A stretch of DNA of 64,000 bases from Paenibacillus amylolyticus (GCF_001570725.1 NZ_BCNV01000001.1:3968001-4032000), one strand, 5' to 3'; positions 26,466-37,492 are shown, numbered from the stretch's first letter. Notes: generated by a model not told the origin, from the sequence alone. Numbers and translations are program-made.

Positions 26466-26882
26466 TCACCTTCTACTATTGGCATCCAAATAATTTTGCA
26501 AAATCAAGCTTGCGGCCATTTTGTCCACAACCTGCTTGCGTTTTTTCCGACTGACATCCGCTTCAATCAGCGTACGTTCTGCTGCCATGGTTGTCAGCCG
26601 TTCATCCCAAAGGTGAACAGGTAAATTCAGTTCATCCCGCAGGCGTTCGGCAAAAGCAATACATATCTCACCGCGCGGTCCTACGGTGCCGTTCATGTTT
26701 TTGGGAAGTCCGACTACGATCTCACTAATCTCATGCTCACGCACAAGTTCGGCAATCCGAGCGAACTCGCCTTCATCACGGCGGCGTTCTAGCACTTCCA
26801 ATCCCTGGGCAGTCCAACCGAAGGCGTCACTCGCGGCAACTCCGATTCTTCGGTCCCCATAGTCCAAACCTAATATTTTCAT
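26466..26882 (-). CDS. ruvX: Holliday junction resolvase-like protein RuvX (YqgF)
   Basis: A 138-residue RNase H-fold nuclease linked to pre-16S rRNA 5' end processing and proposed to resolve Holliday junctions. It shows GLDYGDRRIGVAASD with the first catalytic Asp, VVGLPKNMNGTVGPRGE, and DERLTTMAAE with a later acidic residue. The frame is open 19 codons further upstream, but the ATG of MKILGLDYG has GGGAG at 7 bases and matches the family start. It lies in the ireB-ruvX-yrzB run known from Bacillus. Confidence 0.94.
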   Translation of the reverse strand: MKILGLDYGDRRIGVAASDAFGWTAQGLEVLERRRDEGEFARIAELVREHEISEIVVGLPKNMNGTVGPRGEICIAFAERLRDELNLPVHLWDERLTTMAAERTLIEADVSRKKRKQVVDKMAASLILQNYLDANSRR

Positions 26883-27010
26883 CCATGCTCTCCCATCCTC
26901 AAGCCGGCTCAGGTCGATTACTAATAATCGCCTTCTCAAGCTTCAGGCTGTCTTCTGTCGGTTCATTTCCCGCTGCCTGCATGGCTGCAACACAGCGGAA
27001 GCGGCGTACA

Positions 27011-27271
27011 TTACCGGTGATTGGCCAGATAGGAACGTACAAGCTCTTCAATCAGCTCATCGCGCTCCTTTTTACGGACCAGACTACGTGCGTTGTTGTG
27101 ACGAGGAATGTATGCCGGGTCTCCGGAAATCAGATACCCAACAATTTGGTTGATCGGATTATACTCCTTATCGACCAATGCATCATATACCGTGAGAAGA
27201 ATCTCTTTGGATGATGCTTCCTGTTCGTCACCTTTCACATTAAATTTAACCGTCTTATCCATGGAGTCCAT
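27011..27271 (-). CDS. IreB family regulatory phosphoprotein (YrzL)
   Basis: An 86-residue protein of the IreB/DUF965 family. In Enterococcus IreB is phosphorylated by the PASTA kinase IreK and affects cephalosporin tolerance; in Bacillus the homologue is YrzL. The conserved segments [28 protein letters not shown] and [21 protein letters not shown] (quoted in parts: [22 protein letters not shown]) are clear. The start is the ATG behind GAGGTG, 29 codons inside the open frame. It lies between alaS and ruvX as in B. subtilis. Confidence 0.92.
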   Translation of the reverse strand: MDSMDKTVKFNVKGDEQEASSKEILLTVYDALVDKEYNPINQIVGYLISGDPAYIPRHNNARSLVRKKERDELIEELVRSYLANHR

Positions 27272-27547
27272 TGATGACACCTCGCTCCTGCATGAACATG
27301 GGGACCATGTCCTGCCGAATTGATTTCTGTTTATATAATAACATATTCTGACTGCCACAAGTAAACAAAGGATAAGGCAATTGTGTTTTTTGCTTGTCCT
27401 TTACTGGCTTCAGCATAATGCATCATTCGATTCCACACGCTCTCGGGTACAAAAGTTGGGCGGGAAGAAGTATCCCGATCCAACCTTCGTATAAACGAAC
27501 AGAACCTTTCGAACTATATTTTGGCCTTTGAAAGCCCCTCGTTCGAT

Positions 27548-30178
27548 CTATGCATTATGCCCGCTAACCAGCGAAACCGCCAGTTTCAGCGCTTCATCCA
27601 GCTTGGTAGCATCCTTACCTCCGGCTTGCGCCATATCTGGACGTCCACCACCGCCACCGCCGCATACTGCTGCGACTTCTTTGACGATTTTGCCTGCGTG
27701 TAATCCTTGTTTTACTTGTTCAGCAGGTACAGCGACTACAAAATTCACTTTGCCATCGGATGCGGCACCCAATACGAGTACAGCGTTAGGCAATTTGACT
27801 TTCAACTCATCGGCCACTGTGCGAAGTGCATCCATGTTAGGAGCATCTACACGTGCTGCGAGTAATTGTGTATTTCCTGCTTGTACCACTTGATCGGTCA
27901 AATGACCTGCTTCCATGGCACTCAGCTTGCTTTGCAGGGATTCAGTCTCTCTAGCTGCTTCTTTCAGTTGAAGGTTCAGACCTTCAATCCGTTTAGGCAC
28001 ATCAGCCACATTTGCTTTGAGCAACGCTGCTGATTGCTTGAGCAATTCCAACTGGCTTTCCACATACAGATATGCGCCACGGCCAGTTACAGCTTCGATC
28101 CGACGAACGCCGGAGCCGATCCCGCTCTCGCTAACCAGTTTGAAGATTCCGATCTCTGAAGTATTATTTACGTGACAGCCGCCACAAAGTTCCAAACTGT
28201 AGTCTCCAACTTGAACGACACGCACAATATCTCCATATTTTTCGCCAAACAGGGCCATCGCACCCATTTCTTTAGCTTCATCAATAGCTTTCAGCTCGAT
28301 GTTCACGTTCAGACGATTCCAGATCTGTTCGTTTACCTGACGCTCAATCTCTGTCAACTCTTCCGGGGTGATGCTGCCGAAGTGAGAGAAGTCGAACCGC
28401 AGACGCTGTGGCTCTACGAGCGATCCCGCCTGGTTTACGTGTGTGCCGAGCACATCTTTGAGCGCTTTGTGCAGCAAGTGAGTTGCCGTATGGTTTTTGA
28501 TAATGTCGCCGCGTTTCGCAGCGTCTACTTGAGCATTGATCACATCGCCTACACGCAGTTCACCGGACTCCACTGTCACCAGATGTACATGTTGTCCAAG
28601 CGGAGCTTTGAACAAGCCTTGTACTTTCGCTGTTACACTAGCACCGCGCAACAAGCCCTGATCACTCACTTGACCGCCACTTTCCGCGTAGAACGGAGTC
28701 TTATCCAGAACAACCTGGCACGTTTGTCCTTCGCCTACAGTATCAACAAGGGCGTCACCGGCAACGATGGCTACCACTTTTGCTTCCGTCAACAGGTCAG
28801 TATAACCAACAAACTCGCTTTTAACCTCCAGATCAGCAAGTGGTCCGCCTTGGACTTTCATGCTCTCGTTCTCTTGACGGCCAGCACGTCCAAGTTCACG
28901 TTGTTTCTGCATGGAAGCATCAAAACCTTCACGATCCACAGTCAGACCATGCTCTGCGGCATAATCTTCTGTCAGGTCAAACGGGAAACCGTATGTGTCA
29001 TACAGTTTGAAAGCTTCAGGTCCGCTAATAACGGTGCGTCCTTCAGATTTGGCAGTGCCACTGATATCAGCCAGAATAGCCAGACCATCCGTGAGTGTTT
29101 CGTGGAAACGCTCTTCCTCCGTTTTGATCACTTTGGCGATGAACTCTTGTTTGTCCACTACCTCGGGGTAGTACATGCCCATCACTTCACCAACGGTTGT
29201 GGTCAGTTCATACAGGAATGGACGGTCGAGTCCAAGAACTTTACCATAACGAACTGCACGGCGAAGCAAACGACGGATGACATATCCACGTCCTTCATTA
29301 CTTGGCAGAACGCCATCACCTACTGCAAAGGCAACGGTACGAATATGATCGGCAATGACTTTCAGTGCAACATCAATCTCTACGCTGTCGTTATATTTCA
29401 CACCCGCAAGAGCGGCTGTTCTCTGAATCATCGGTTGGAACAGGTCTGTGTCGAAGTTGGAATCCACATTTTGCAGAATGGAAGCAAAACGCTCCAAACC
29501 AGCACCTGTATCAATATTTTTGTTAGGAAGCGGTGTGTAGCTACCATCTTTGTTATGGTTGAACTGGGAGAATACGAGGTTCCATACTTCCAAATAACGT
29601 TCGTTTTCCCCACCTGGATACATTTCAGGATCACTCATATCGTTTCCGTAAGCTTCGCCGCGGTCATAGAAGATCTCGGTACAAGGTCCACATGGGCCTT
29701 CGCCGATATCCCAGAAGTTTTCATCCAATTTGATGATACGCTCCGCAGGCAGTCCCACTTTTTCGTTCCACAGTTTGAATGCTTCTTCATCTTCCGGATA
29801 TACCGTTACGGACAGACGCTCCGGATCAAAACCGATCCACTCTTTGCTGGTCAGGAACTCCCATGCCCAGGTAACAGTCTCTTCCTTAAAGTAATCTCCA
29901 ATGGAGAAATTGCCCAGCATTTCGAAGAACGTATGGTGACGACGCGTTTTACCAACATTCTCGATATCATTGGTACGGATACACTTTTGAGAGTTCGCTA
30001 GGCGCGGGTTCTCCGGCTTCTCACGTCCGTCAAAATAAGGTTTGAGCGGTGCCATACCCGCATTGATCCACAGAAGAGAAGGATCGTTGTGAGGTACGAG
30101 CGATGCGCTCGGCTCGATTTTGTGACCTTTACTTGCAAAAAACTCTATCCATTTGGACCGGATTTCACTGGCTTTCAT
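27548..30178 (-). CDS. alaS: Alanine--tRNA ligase
   Basis: Charges tRNA-Ala and edits mischarged Ser and Gly. The 876-residue protein has the class II catalytic core ([20 protein letters not shown] region, split here as [14 protein letters not shown]), the editing-domain zinc residues HTATHLLH and CGGCH, and a glycine-rich C-terminal C-Ala domain ending near [11 protein letters not shown]. The start is the ATG of [10 protein letters not shown] with GGGGG 8 bases upstream; 27 upstream in-frame codons run back toward the T-box terminator and are unlikely to be coding. It is controlled by a T-box leader and begins the run toward ireB. Confidence 0.97.
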   Translation of the reverse strand: MKASEIRSKWIEFFASKGHKIEPSASLVPHNDPSLLWINAGMAPLKPYFDGREKPENPRLANSQKCIRTNDIENVGKTRRHHTFFEMLGNFSIGDYFKEETVTWAWEFLTSKEWIGFDPERLSVTVYPEDEEAFKLWNEKVGLPAERIIKLDENFWDIGEGPCGPCTEIFYDRGEAYGNDMSDPEMYPGGENERYLEVWNLVFSQFNHNKDGSYTPLPNKNIDTGAGLERFASILQNVDSNFDTDLFQPMIQRTAALAGVKYNDSVEIDVALKVIADHIRTVAFAVGDGVLPSNEGRGYVIRRLLRRAVRYGKVLGLDRPFLYELTTTVGEVMGMYYPEVVDKQEFIAKVIKTEEERFHETLTDGLAILADISGTAKSEGRTVISGPEAFKLYDTYGFPFDLTEDYAAEHGLTVDREGFDASMQKQRELGRAGRQENESMKVQGGPLADLEVKSEFVGYTDLLTEAKVVAIVAGDALVDTVGEGQTCQVVLDKTPFYAESGGQVSDQGLLRGASVTAKVQGLFKAPLGQHVHLVTVESGELRVGDVINAQVDAAKRGDIIKNHTATHLLHKALKDVLGTHVNQAGSLVEPQRLRFDFSHFGSITPEELTEIERQVNEQIWNRLNVNIELKAIDEAKEMGAMALFGEKYGDIVRVVQVGDYSLELCGGCHVNNTSEIGIFKLVSESGIGSGVRRIEAVTGRGAYLYVESQLELLKQSAALLKANVADVPKRIEGLNLQLKEAARETESLQSKLSAMEAGHLTDQVVQAGNTQLLAARVDAPNMDALRTVADELKVKLPNAVLVLGAASDGKVNFVVAVPAEQVKQGLHAGKIVKEVAAVCGGGGGGRPDMAQAGGKDATKLDEALKLAVSLVSGHNA

Positions 30179-30257
30179 ACTGGATGCCCCCATTAAATTA
30201 TAATAGTCCGTTGCGTATTCGCTCCGGTTGGTCAACATTTTTTTCGTAAAAATAAAC

Positions 30258-30540
30258 ACAAAAAACGCCCCTGAATAATCAGGGACGATGTTATCGCGGT
30301 ACCACCCTGGTTATTGCTGTTAATCCCTTGCTGCCCGGACAAACAAACAATCTCCTCGTTCATGCGAAATAACGGTCGCGCCCGGCAGGGTTGTCCTGCA
30401 CTCCGAAATTAGCTTTCCGCCGCTTCATCTTTCAAGACTCTTCCAGCCATCAGTTCAGGCTCACCCTGATCTGAAGAAGTCTATTCTCTGAGGAAAGGAA
30501 CCCTCGGCGTACTTTATTTCATCATCGATTTCATGTTCTA
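30258..30540 (-). promoter_or_regulatory. T-box leader of alaS (tRNA-Ala sensing)
   Basis: The minus strand carries the T-box core GGGTGGTACCGCG (complement at 30295-30307) followed by a terminator, CGTCCCTGA-TTAT-TCAGGGGCG plus a T run (about 30258-30287). Upstream are an AGAGA box and a stem I region. A GCU alanine codon (30411-30413) sits just before a TTTCGGAGTG segment and is the likely specifier. The UGGU bulge fits the A73 discriminator of tRNA-Ala. Uncharged tRNA-Ala would permit readthrough. This fills the gene-free interval 30179-30613 together with its promoter. Confidence 0.92.
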
Positions 30541-30553
30541 AACATACACACTC

Positions 30554-30582
30554 ATTATATCGGTAGCATAAGCGGGTGTCAA
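30554..30582 (-). promoter_or_regulatory. Consensus sigma-A promoter of the alaS leader
   Basis: TTGACA (30577-30582) and TATAAT (30554-30559) are separated by exactly 17 bp on the minus strand, a full match to the housekeeping consensus. Transcription would start near 30547, just ahead of the T-box stem I. Confidence 0.9.
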
Positions 30583-30613
30583 CGCGGCTTCTTTGAAGGT
30601 CTAACCCTACTAT

Positions 30614-31681
30614 TTAGTCAGTCCTTCGTTTGATGTAATAGGCGAAAAAGTGCTGAACGATCACCTTCAGGACGGCAAAAACGGGCACCGCCAGAATAAG
30701 ACCTACAATGCCTGCCAGTTCACCTCCGACGAGCAGTGCAAATATAATCGACAGTGGATGCAGATGAAGCGTGCGCCCCACCACTTGAGGAGAGATAACG
30801 TTGCTTTCCAGCACCTGGCACAGTGTGTTCACAATGACAACAAGCAGCACCATTTTAAACGAAACCGTCGATGCCATGACCACAGCAGGGGCAGCACCAA
30901 GGAACGGCCCCAAGTAGGGCACAATGTTAAACACCGCCACAATGCTCGCAAGCAGCAGCGCATACGGCATATCAATGACGATATAACCTATGTAGGCAAA
31001 GATACCAACAATGACACAGACAATAAACTGTCCTCGTATGTAGTTTCCCAGCGCAGTATCGATCTCTTTCATCACCGAGACAATCGCTTTGCGACGTGAA
31101 CGAGGAAGATACGCCACAATGGTGCGTTCGAACACCTCAAAGTCTTTTAACATATAGAAGATCAAGAAAGGCACGATAAACACATTGAACAACACATTGA
31201 TGGTCGCCCCGATATTGTCCATTAGCACAGTAATCCCTTGAGTTAGTCGATCCTCCATCTGAAAGAACCAGCTGTTCATGCCTGTTCGCACACTTGGTGG
31301 CATTAATTTGTGATCCATATTGTTCATCAGGCTCTGGGCGCGCATGGACAGCTCTGGCATATGCTCGTTAAGTTCCTCCAGCTGTTCAATCAAAACTGGA
31401 ATGACATTCATCAGAATGACACCGATACAGGTCAGGAAAAAGGCATATATGAGCAGTACTGCAATTGTACGCGGCACCTTGCGTCCTCCCAGCATGCTCA
31501 CAATCGGATTGAGTACATAGGATATGATAAGAGCTACGATAAAAGGGGCCAGCACTGTTTTCAGGAAAGCATATATGTGAAGCAGTAAAGGCCGCAGCAG
31601 CCATATAAAATACAAAATGATCAATCCGAGCAGCAGCCAGATCGCGTAACGGAAAAACTTGTTTTTGGTTAATTGCTCCAC
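30614..31681 (-). CDS. yrrI: AI-2E family transporter (YrrI homologue)
   Basis: A 355-residue polytopic membrane protein of the PF01594 permease family. Two N-terminal hydrophobic helices, a soluble loop (about residues 95-150), then further helices containing FNIVPYLGPFLGAAPAV and the late VVGRTLHLHPLSI signature. It matches YrrI in position, directly upstream of alaS. Transport substrate unknown. It differs clearly from the other family member at 16800-17996. It ends about 30 bases before the alaS promoter. Confidence 0.88.
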   Translation of the reverse strand: MEQLTKNKFFRYAIWLLLGLIILYFIWLLRPLLLHIYAFLKTVLAPFIVALIISYVLNPIVSMLGGRKVPRTIAVLLIYAFFLTCIGVILMNVIPVLIEQLEELNEHMPELSMRAQSLMNNMDHKLMPPSVRTGMNSWFFQMEDRLTQGITVLMDNIGATINVLFNVFIVPFLIFYMLKDFEVFERTIVAYLPRSRRKAIVSVMKEIDTALGNYIRGQFIVCVIVGIFAYIGYIVIDMPYALLLASIVAVFNIVPYLGPFLGAAPAVVMASTVSFKMVLLVVIVNTLCQVLESNVISPQVVGRTLHLHPLSIIFALLVGGELAGIVGLILAVPVFAVLKVIVQHFFAYYIKRRTD

Positions 31682-31790
31682 TTGTATCTCTCCTTTTGGA
31701 CTGGCTCTGAGAGTCAGTATATGTAGGAAAGGTAATATTTATTAACACAGCGCAGAAGTGGAAACGGAATCTCACATTTTTTCCTGAACC

Positions 31791-31822
31791 AAAAAACGCC
31801 TCCTTCATCAGAGAAGGAAGCG
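31791..31822 (-). terminator. Terminator downstream of the zinc-ribbon gene
   Basis: CGCTTCCTTC pairs with GAAGGAGGCG on the minus strand, with a short loop and a following TTTTTT run. The rest of 31682-31971 shows no gene. Confidence 0.8.
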
Positions 31823-31971
31823 CATCTTGCAGTCCAAGGGAGCATATAATCAACCATGCCCCATCTGAACCATTATGTAACCGCATCTATATACATCTGC
31901 CTACAAGTAACGACAGCATCCCATGACAGACATTGTCATGAAACCGCATATAGAGGAAGTTATCCTGCTTT

Positions 31972-32181
31972 TTAAGAAGAAGCGTGAAGATGAGGGAAGT
32001 CTTGTGGCAGCTCGTCCCCGAAGAACAAATCATCCAGGGAGCTCAGCGTACCGTCTTCTTCCACCTGATATACAGACATTTTCTCACCGTTCACCGTTAA
32101 TTCAATAAAGCATCCCCAGCAATAAAACTGGTGGGAACCAATTTTCCCGATATCTTTGGAACTACAGTTTGGACATTTCAT
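31972..32181 (-). CDS. Small zinc-ribbon protein
   Basis: A 69-residue protein opening with MKCPNCSSKDIGKIG and then FYCWGC, two CxxC pairs that form a single zinc ribbon, followed by an acidic tail. Function unknown; such ribbons mediate nucleic acid or protein contacts. The start is the second ATG, which puts AGGTG at 7 bases; the first ATG is only one base from it. It lies directly after the PRC-barrel gene on the same strand and ends at a terminator, so it is probably the last gene of that transcript. Confidence 0.75.
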   Translation of the reverse strand: MKCPNCSSKDIGKIGSHQFYCWGCFIELTVNGEKMSVYQVEEDGTLSSLDDLFFGDELPQDFPHLHASS

Positions 32182-32191
32182 ATTCATTCAC

Positions 32192-32713
32192 CTATCCATT
32201 AACAGAATGAATGGCATTTTCCAAGCGTTGTTCACTCAGAGACGGCACCATAATGGCACTTTCCCCGATGGACATATCGCTTGTACATGGCAGCCATTTA
32301 CGGCCCTCGATCAGATCGGACACAAAACCGTCCGTAATTTCAATCCCTATTATTGTATTTCCCAACTCTTGGTCAAAATAAACATCGGAGACACGCCCAA
32401 GCAGCAAACCTTCTTCGGTGAGCACGGACATCTCCTTCAATTTAGACCGACCGAGGAGGTACGTGTATTTTATGTCGTCGGCTCCCGTCTTGCGGACAGC
32501 CTGTTGATTACGGATCATGACGGCATCTTCGCCGTAGGCAACGATATCTTGCCACTGCACGATTTTGACATGATTGGTAAACAGACCTTTGTTCTCAAGC
32601 TCAATGCCTTCGATCTCCCAATCATCATTCACAATGAAATCCTGGATTTTGCCGACCTGCTTCCCGTCCTCAACATCAAAAACGGCAAGTCCGATCATTT
32701 CCTGAAGCTTCAT
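32192..32713 (-). CDS. yrrD: PRC-barrel domain protein (YrrD homologue)
   Basis: A 173-residue cytosolic protein with two tandem PRC-barrel domains: residues about 1-75 (MIGLAVFDVEDGKQVGKIQD) and about 90-165 (MSVLTEEGLLLGRVSDVYFD). The PRC fold occurs in RimM and the photosynthetic H subunit and usually mediates protein or RNA contacts. YrrD of B. subtilis lies in the same neighbourhood, between the mnmA region and yrrI. No enzymatic residues are known. GGGGG precedes the ATG by 8 bases. Confidence 0.85.
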   Translation of the reverse strand: MKLQEMIGLAVFDVEDGKQVGKIQDFIVNDDWEIEGIELENKGLFTNHVKIVQWQDIVAYGEDAVMIRNQQAVRKTGADDIKYTYLLGRSKLKEMSVLTEEGLLLGRVSDVYFDQELGNTIIGIEITDGFVSDLIEGRKWLPCTSDMSIGESAIMVPSLSEQRLENAIHSVNG

Positions 32714-32877
32714 CGTTGGGTCCCCCTCATCTTCTTATCATTAAATAGGCGCGGCGCTATTGCTAGGTATGCCCAAAGTTGATGAGTGGCAATCAGGCGC
32801 CGATCATCAAAACCGCTTCTATCCAACCGATGAAATGGAACTTCTTCCCTCCTTCTGTTCCATGTGTAAAGTTCCCC

Positions 32878-34029
32878 TTAGGGTCTATTACGCAGTCGCC
32901 CAAGAATGGTTCCAATTTTTTCGGCGGTTATCATGATTTCTTCCGTAGTATTACCCAATCCCCAGCTAAATCGAATCGCAGAGTGTAAAAAAGTCTCAGG
33001 CAGATCCATCGCTTTGAGCACGTGAGATACTTCAAGCGAACCGGAAGTGCAGGCAGATCCGCTTGCCACTGCGATTCCTTCCATATCCAGATTCATCAAC
33101 ATCGTCTCAGTGGACACTTCCGGAAAGCTGATATTCAGAATGTTTGGCAACGTATGCTCTTGGTGCCCATTCACATGAAAGTGCTCCGTCCCCACATGAA
33201 TCTCAAGCTGTTCTAACAAAAGCTTCCGTAATTCCAAATCATGCTGACGATGCGCCTCCGCTTGTGCTGATGCAATCTTTAGGGCCTCTGCAAATCCAGC
33301 AATACCCGCAATATTTTCAGTACCTGCGCGTCGTTGACGCTCTTGCAGCCCACCGTGTGCTCTTGCTTCCAGCACAATTCCTCGCCGTACATAGAGTGCA
33401 CCCACGCCCTGAGGTCCATTGATTTTATGCGCTGAGAAGCTGATCAGATCCACAGGAAGATCCTTACAGGAAATATTCTGGCTGCCCAGAGCCTGAACCG
33501 CATCAGTATGGAAAAGGATATTATGTTGACGGGCAAGCTCACCGACCTCGCGTATCGGCTGAATGGTGCCTACTTCATTGTTGGCATACATCATGGTAAT
33601 CAGCACCGTATCCGGTCGAATGGCCTCTTGCAACTCATCCAAATTTATTCGTCCATAACGATCCACAGATAGATAGGTTACTTCATAACCTTGCCGCTCC
33701 AATTCCTGACACGTATGCAAGACAGCATGGTGCTCAATTGCGGTCGTAATAACGTGTTTCCCCTTATCTTGTCTTGTTGAGACTGCTCCAAAGATTGCCA
33801 GATTGTCACTCTCCGTGCCACCTCCGGTGAATACCAATTCGTCCGGGAAACAGCCCAAAGACGCCGCAATGACATCCCTTGCTCCGCTGACGGTCCGTTT
33901 GGCTTCGCGTCCAAAGGCATGGATACTTGATGCATTGCCAAATTGTCTTGTCATGACGTTCATCATCGCTTCTGCGACTTGTGGATGCATAGGTGTCGAT
34001 GCGGCGTGATCCAAATAAATTCGTTTCAT
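32878..34029 (-). CDS. Cysteine desulfurase (YrvO type, sulfur donor for MnmA)
   Basis: A 383-residue PLP enzyme that takes sulfur from cysteine. Lys202 (SFSAHKINGPQGVG) binds PLP, and Cys327 (ASGSACTSGS) carries the persulfide. It fits the IscS/NifS-like class I group and corresponds to B. subtilis YrvO, which feeds sulfur to MnmA for s2U34. In Bacillus it is co-transcribed with mnmA; here mnmA lies 1.4 kb away on the opposite strand, with cymR between. GGGGTG lies about 8 bases before the ATG. Confidence 0.93.
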   Translation of the reverse strand: MKRIYLDHAASTPMHPQVAEAMMNVMTRQFGNASSIHAFGREAKRTVSGARDVIAASLGCFPDELVFTGGGTESDNLAIFGAVSTRQDKGKHVITTAIEHHAVLHTCQELERQGYEVTYLSVDRYGRINLDELQEAIRPDTVLITMMYANNEVGTIQPIREVGELARQHNILFHTDAVQALGSQNISCKDLPVDLISFSAHKINGPQGVGALYVRRGIVLEARAHGGLQERQRRAGTENIAGIAGFAEALKIASAQAEAHRQHDLELRKLLLEQLEIHVGTEHFHVNGHQEHTLPNILNISFPEVSTETMLMNLDMEGIAVASGSACTSGSLEVSHVLKAMDLPETFLHSAIRFSWGLGNTTEEIMITAEKIGTILGRLRNRP

Positions 34030-34161
34030 TTATCTTCACCCCGTTATATGTTAAATTTCTATCTCATGGCAAACTGTCAAAATTGGAAACTGAAACGGAT
34101 GCTCTATTGTCACATCTTCGTGTATAATGTTATATATCCATTTCAAAAAGGAGAGAGAGAC

Positions 34162-34557
34162 ATGAGTGATCCCATTCTCGGGCAGATTCTGAATCAGCTT
34201 CAACAAATGGACAAACGATTCGACAGCATTGATGGACATCTTGGAAAAATAGACCACCGGCTTGATGCTATGGAAGAGAGGCTCGGTGCCGTAGAGAGCA
34301 GACTAGACACTGTCGATGACAGATTGAATACCATGGAAAGCAGATTGGACACCATTGAGGAACAAACTAAAAACATTCCGCTTCTTCAACAAGCTGTTCT
34401 GGAAACATTGACCGTTACGAAACGGCTTGAATCTTCCCACTCCGCCTCTGAACGCAAAGTAACTACTGAATTGAATACCCATCAGCACAGCATTGATATT
34501 TTGAATCGCCGTCAGTTACGCATGGAAGCTGATATAGAAACCTTAAAAAGTCGCTGA
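34162..34557 (+). CDS. Small coiled-coil protein with 7-residue repeats
   Basis: A 131-residue, highly charged protein of unknown function. Residues about 15-80 are a run of heptads of the type RLDxxExRL (for example RLDAMEERLGAVESRLDTVD), predicted to form a long coiled coil. The C-terminal half is helical and polar. There is no signal peptide or membrane segment. Similar short repeat proteins are common and functionally undefined. The start is the ATG behind AAGGAGAGAGAG; an open frame extends 73 codons further into the antisense of the desulfurase gene and is not used. A terminator follows at 34685. Confidence 0.75.
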   Translation: MSDPILGQILNQLQQMDKRFDSIDGHLGKIDHRLDAMEERLGAVESRLDTVDDRLNTMESRLDTIEEQTKNIPLLQQAVLETLTVTKRLESSHSASERKVTTELNTHQHSIDILNRRQLRMEADIETLKSR

Positions 34558-34684
34558 TTCACAAGTGATCCAGTTAGGTTCACACTGACCATCTTGTAAA
34601 TCCCGCGGCTGAATACATAGCCCTGCTCAATTAAAATAATCTGTAGAAATTGAAGAACAGAACAAAGTACCCATTGGCATGTCT

Positions 34685-34707
34685 AAAGCCCCCAAGTTGG
34701 GGGCTTT
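34685..34707. terminator. Bidirectional terminator between coiled-coil gene and cymR
   Basis: AAAGCCCCCAA pairs with TTGGGGGCTTT as an almost perfect palindrome with a tiny loop. It serves the two convergent genes. Confidence 0.88.
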
Positions 34708-34736
34708 ATTGTGTTCTGTGATGCGAATGAATGATC

Positions 34737-35156
34737 TTAAATATAGAACATGTAGCTGTCTTTTTTCTCTTGATCCTGGAAGGTAATCAGGTCTTTCAGT
34801 GTCGTGGAATCCAACACTTCCGCAATGCCGTCACGGATACGCAACCATAGATCACGCTTCGCCGGATCATCTTCCTCCGTGAAATCTACTGGGGAGATTG
34901 GTCCTTCCAGTACACGAATCACGTCGCCTGCAGTCACGGTTGCAGGATCACCTGCAAGAATATAACCGCCGTAAGCACCTCGAATACTCTTCACCAGTCC
35001 TGCATTACGCAGTGGAGCAATCAGTTGCTCCAGGTAATGTTCTGAGAGCTGGTTACGCTCGGCAATGCTTTTAAGTGATGTAGGGCCTTCGCCTGTTCTG
35101 GCAGCCAGCTCCATCATGATTGTGAGGCCGTAACGGCCTTTTGTCGATATTTTCAA
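34737..35156 (-). CDS. cymR: Rrf2 family cysteine metabolism repressor CymR
   Basis: A 139-residue winged-helix regulator closely resembling B. subtilis CymR, which with CysK represses cysteine and sulfur assimilation genes when cysteine is plentiful. Matching segments include KISTKGRYGLTIMMELA, LSEHYLEQLIAPLRNAGLVK, IRGAYGGY, VIRVLEGPISPV and the exact C-terminal tail YMFYI. Unlike IscR it lacks the iron-sulfur cysteines. The start is the TTG 6 bases after GAGGTG; the frame is open six codons upstream. Its position next to a cysteine desulfurase and mnmA links sulfur sensing to tRNA thiolation. Confidence 0.94.
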   Translation of the reverse strand: MKISTKGRYGLTIMMELAARTGEGPTSLKSIAERNQLSEHYLEQLIAPLRNAGLVKSIRGAYGGYILAGDPATVTAGDVIRVLEGPISPVDFTEEDDPAKRDLWLRIRDGIAEVLDSTTLKDLITFQDQEKKDSYMFYI

Positions 35157-35267
35157 AGGAGTCACCTCTTTCAATTTTCAGAAACGATTGGAAACTTTAT
35201 ATTTTATCCTGTAGTCCATGACCGTCTGTTCCACGATCTGTCCACAGCGGAGATGCATTGAGATTAG

Positions 35268-36602
<1,335 letters not shown>

Positions 36603-36654
36603 TAGAGCTTGTCCATTACAATGCGGATTATACACAATACCGTGTATCCCTATT

Positions 36655-36698
36655 AAAAAAGCCGTCTTTCATGTAATACCATGAAGGATGGCTTTTTT
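36655..36698. terminator. Bidirectional terminator between mnmA and crcB
   Basis: GCCGTCTTTCATG pairs with CATGAAGGATGGC. It is flanked by AAAAAA and TTTTTT, a strong intrinsic terminator for either direction. Confidence 0.92.
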
Positions 36699-36734
36699 CC
36701 TGCTTTTCTTTGCAAAAAAATTAAAAATAGTTCG

Positions 36735-37094
36735 TTATGCAGTCAACCAGACTCCTGCCCAGGCGGCCAACACCCCAACTACAACCGAACTACCGACGTA
36801 GAGCGCCGCTCTAGCGTATCGTTGTCTACCCATAAGTCCTAACGTTTCATAGCCAAAGGTGGAGAATGTAGTGTACGCACCGCAAAAGCCGGTTCCCCAC
36901 ATCAGCCAGATTCCATCTGATATCATCTGTGATTGGTGCCAACCATATAACAATCCAAGCAGCAGTGAACCACTGATATTGATGATCCATGTTCCCCATG
37001 GAAAAGCCGTCCCCAGCAAGCCAGAGACCCATTTGCCCAGACTGAAACGTAATACCGCACCCAGCACACCTGCAAACCCAATCCACAAGATCAT
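36735..37094 (-). CDS. crcB: Fluoride channel CrcB/Fluc, second of a pair
   Basis: A 119-residue, four-helix membrane protein of the Fluc fluoride exporter family. The conserved pore motif GFCGAYTTFSTFGYE is clear, as is GTWIINISGSLLLG with the structural Asn near the central sodium site. It overlaps the preceding crcB by four bases (ATGA). Paired Fluc genes usually encode oppositely oriented subunits that form a heterodimer, whereas single genes encode dual-topology homodimers. No fluoride riboswitch is seen upstream. Confidence 0.93.
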   Translation of the reverse strand: MILWIGFAGVLGAVLRFSLGKWVSGLLGTAFPWGTWIINISGSLLLGLLYGWHQSQMISDGIWLMWGTGFCGAYTTFSTFGYETLGLMGRQRYARAALYVGSSVVVGVLAAWAGVWLTA

Positions 37095-37492
37095 GAGACA
37101 TCACCCTCTTGTCTTTGTGCTCCCAACATACGCTGTCCAAGGCTCATTCCCAGCGCACAGAGCAACAACCCTGCCAACAGACTTACGATCATATAAATCG
37201 CAGCTTTGACCCATTCTCCACCCTCGGATAACCGAACAATATCCAGTGTAAACGTGGAGAATGTCGTAAATGCTCCAGTAAAACCTGTACCAATTGCAAG
37301 TCGGAGTTGTGGTGTTATTTTGCCTGGAACAGCTATGGTAAAGAACCAACCCAAAAAAAGGCTGCCAATCGCATTGATTAGCAGCACTGCCCAAGGAAAA
37401 CCCATATGAGCAGCTGGTATCCCTAACTGTATGGCATATCGGGTCAAGGTACCGAGAAATCCACCTACTCCTATATACAAAAGCTCTTTCAT
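37091..37492 (-). CDS. crcB: Fluoride channel CrcB/Fluc, first of a pair
   Basis: A 133-residue paralogue of the next gene, with GGFLGTLTRY at the N terminus, LLINAIGSLFLGW and the pore motif GFTGAFTTFSTF. It exports fluoride as a subunit of a dual-barrel channel in the cell membrane. It begins 33 bases after rarA on the same strand, so it is probably transcribed with it. GGGAG is about 11 bases before the ATG. The C-terminal tail is longer and more charged than in its partner. Confidence 0.93.
   Translation of the reverse strand: MKELLYIGVGGFLGTLTRYAIQLGIPAAHMGFPWAVLLINAIGSLFLGWFFTIAVPGKITPQLRLAIGTGFTGAFTTFSTFTLDIVRLSEGGEWVKAAIYMIVSLLAGLLLCALGMSLGQRMLGAQRQEGDVS

Noticed and set aside
28172..30001. 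A 609-codon open frame on the plus strand
   Set aside because: It is wholly antisense to alaS, has no ribosome site or domain, and reflects codon bias of the opposite strand.
31386..31886. A 166-codon minus-strand frame overlapping yrrI
   Set aside because: It overlaps yrrI in another frame and crosses a terminator hairpin; no ribosome site.
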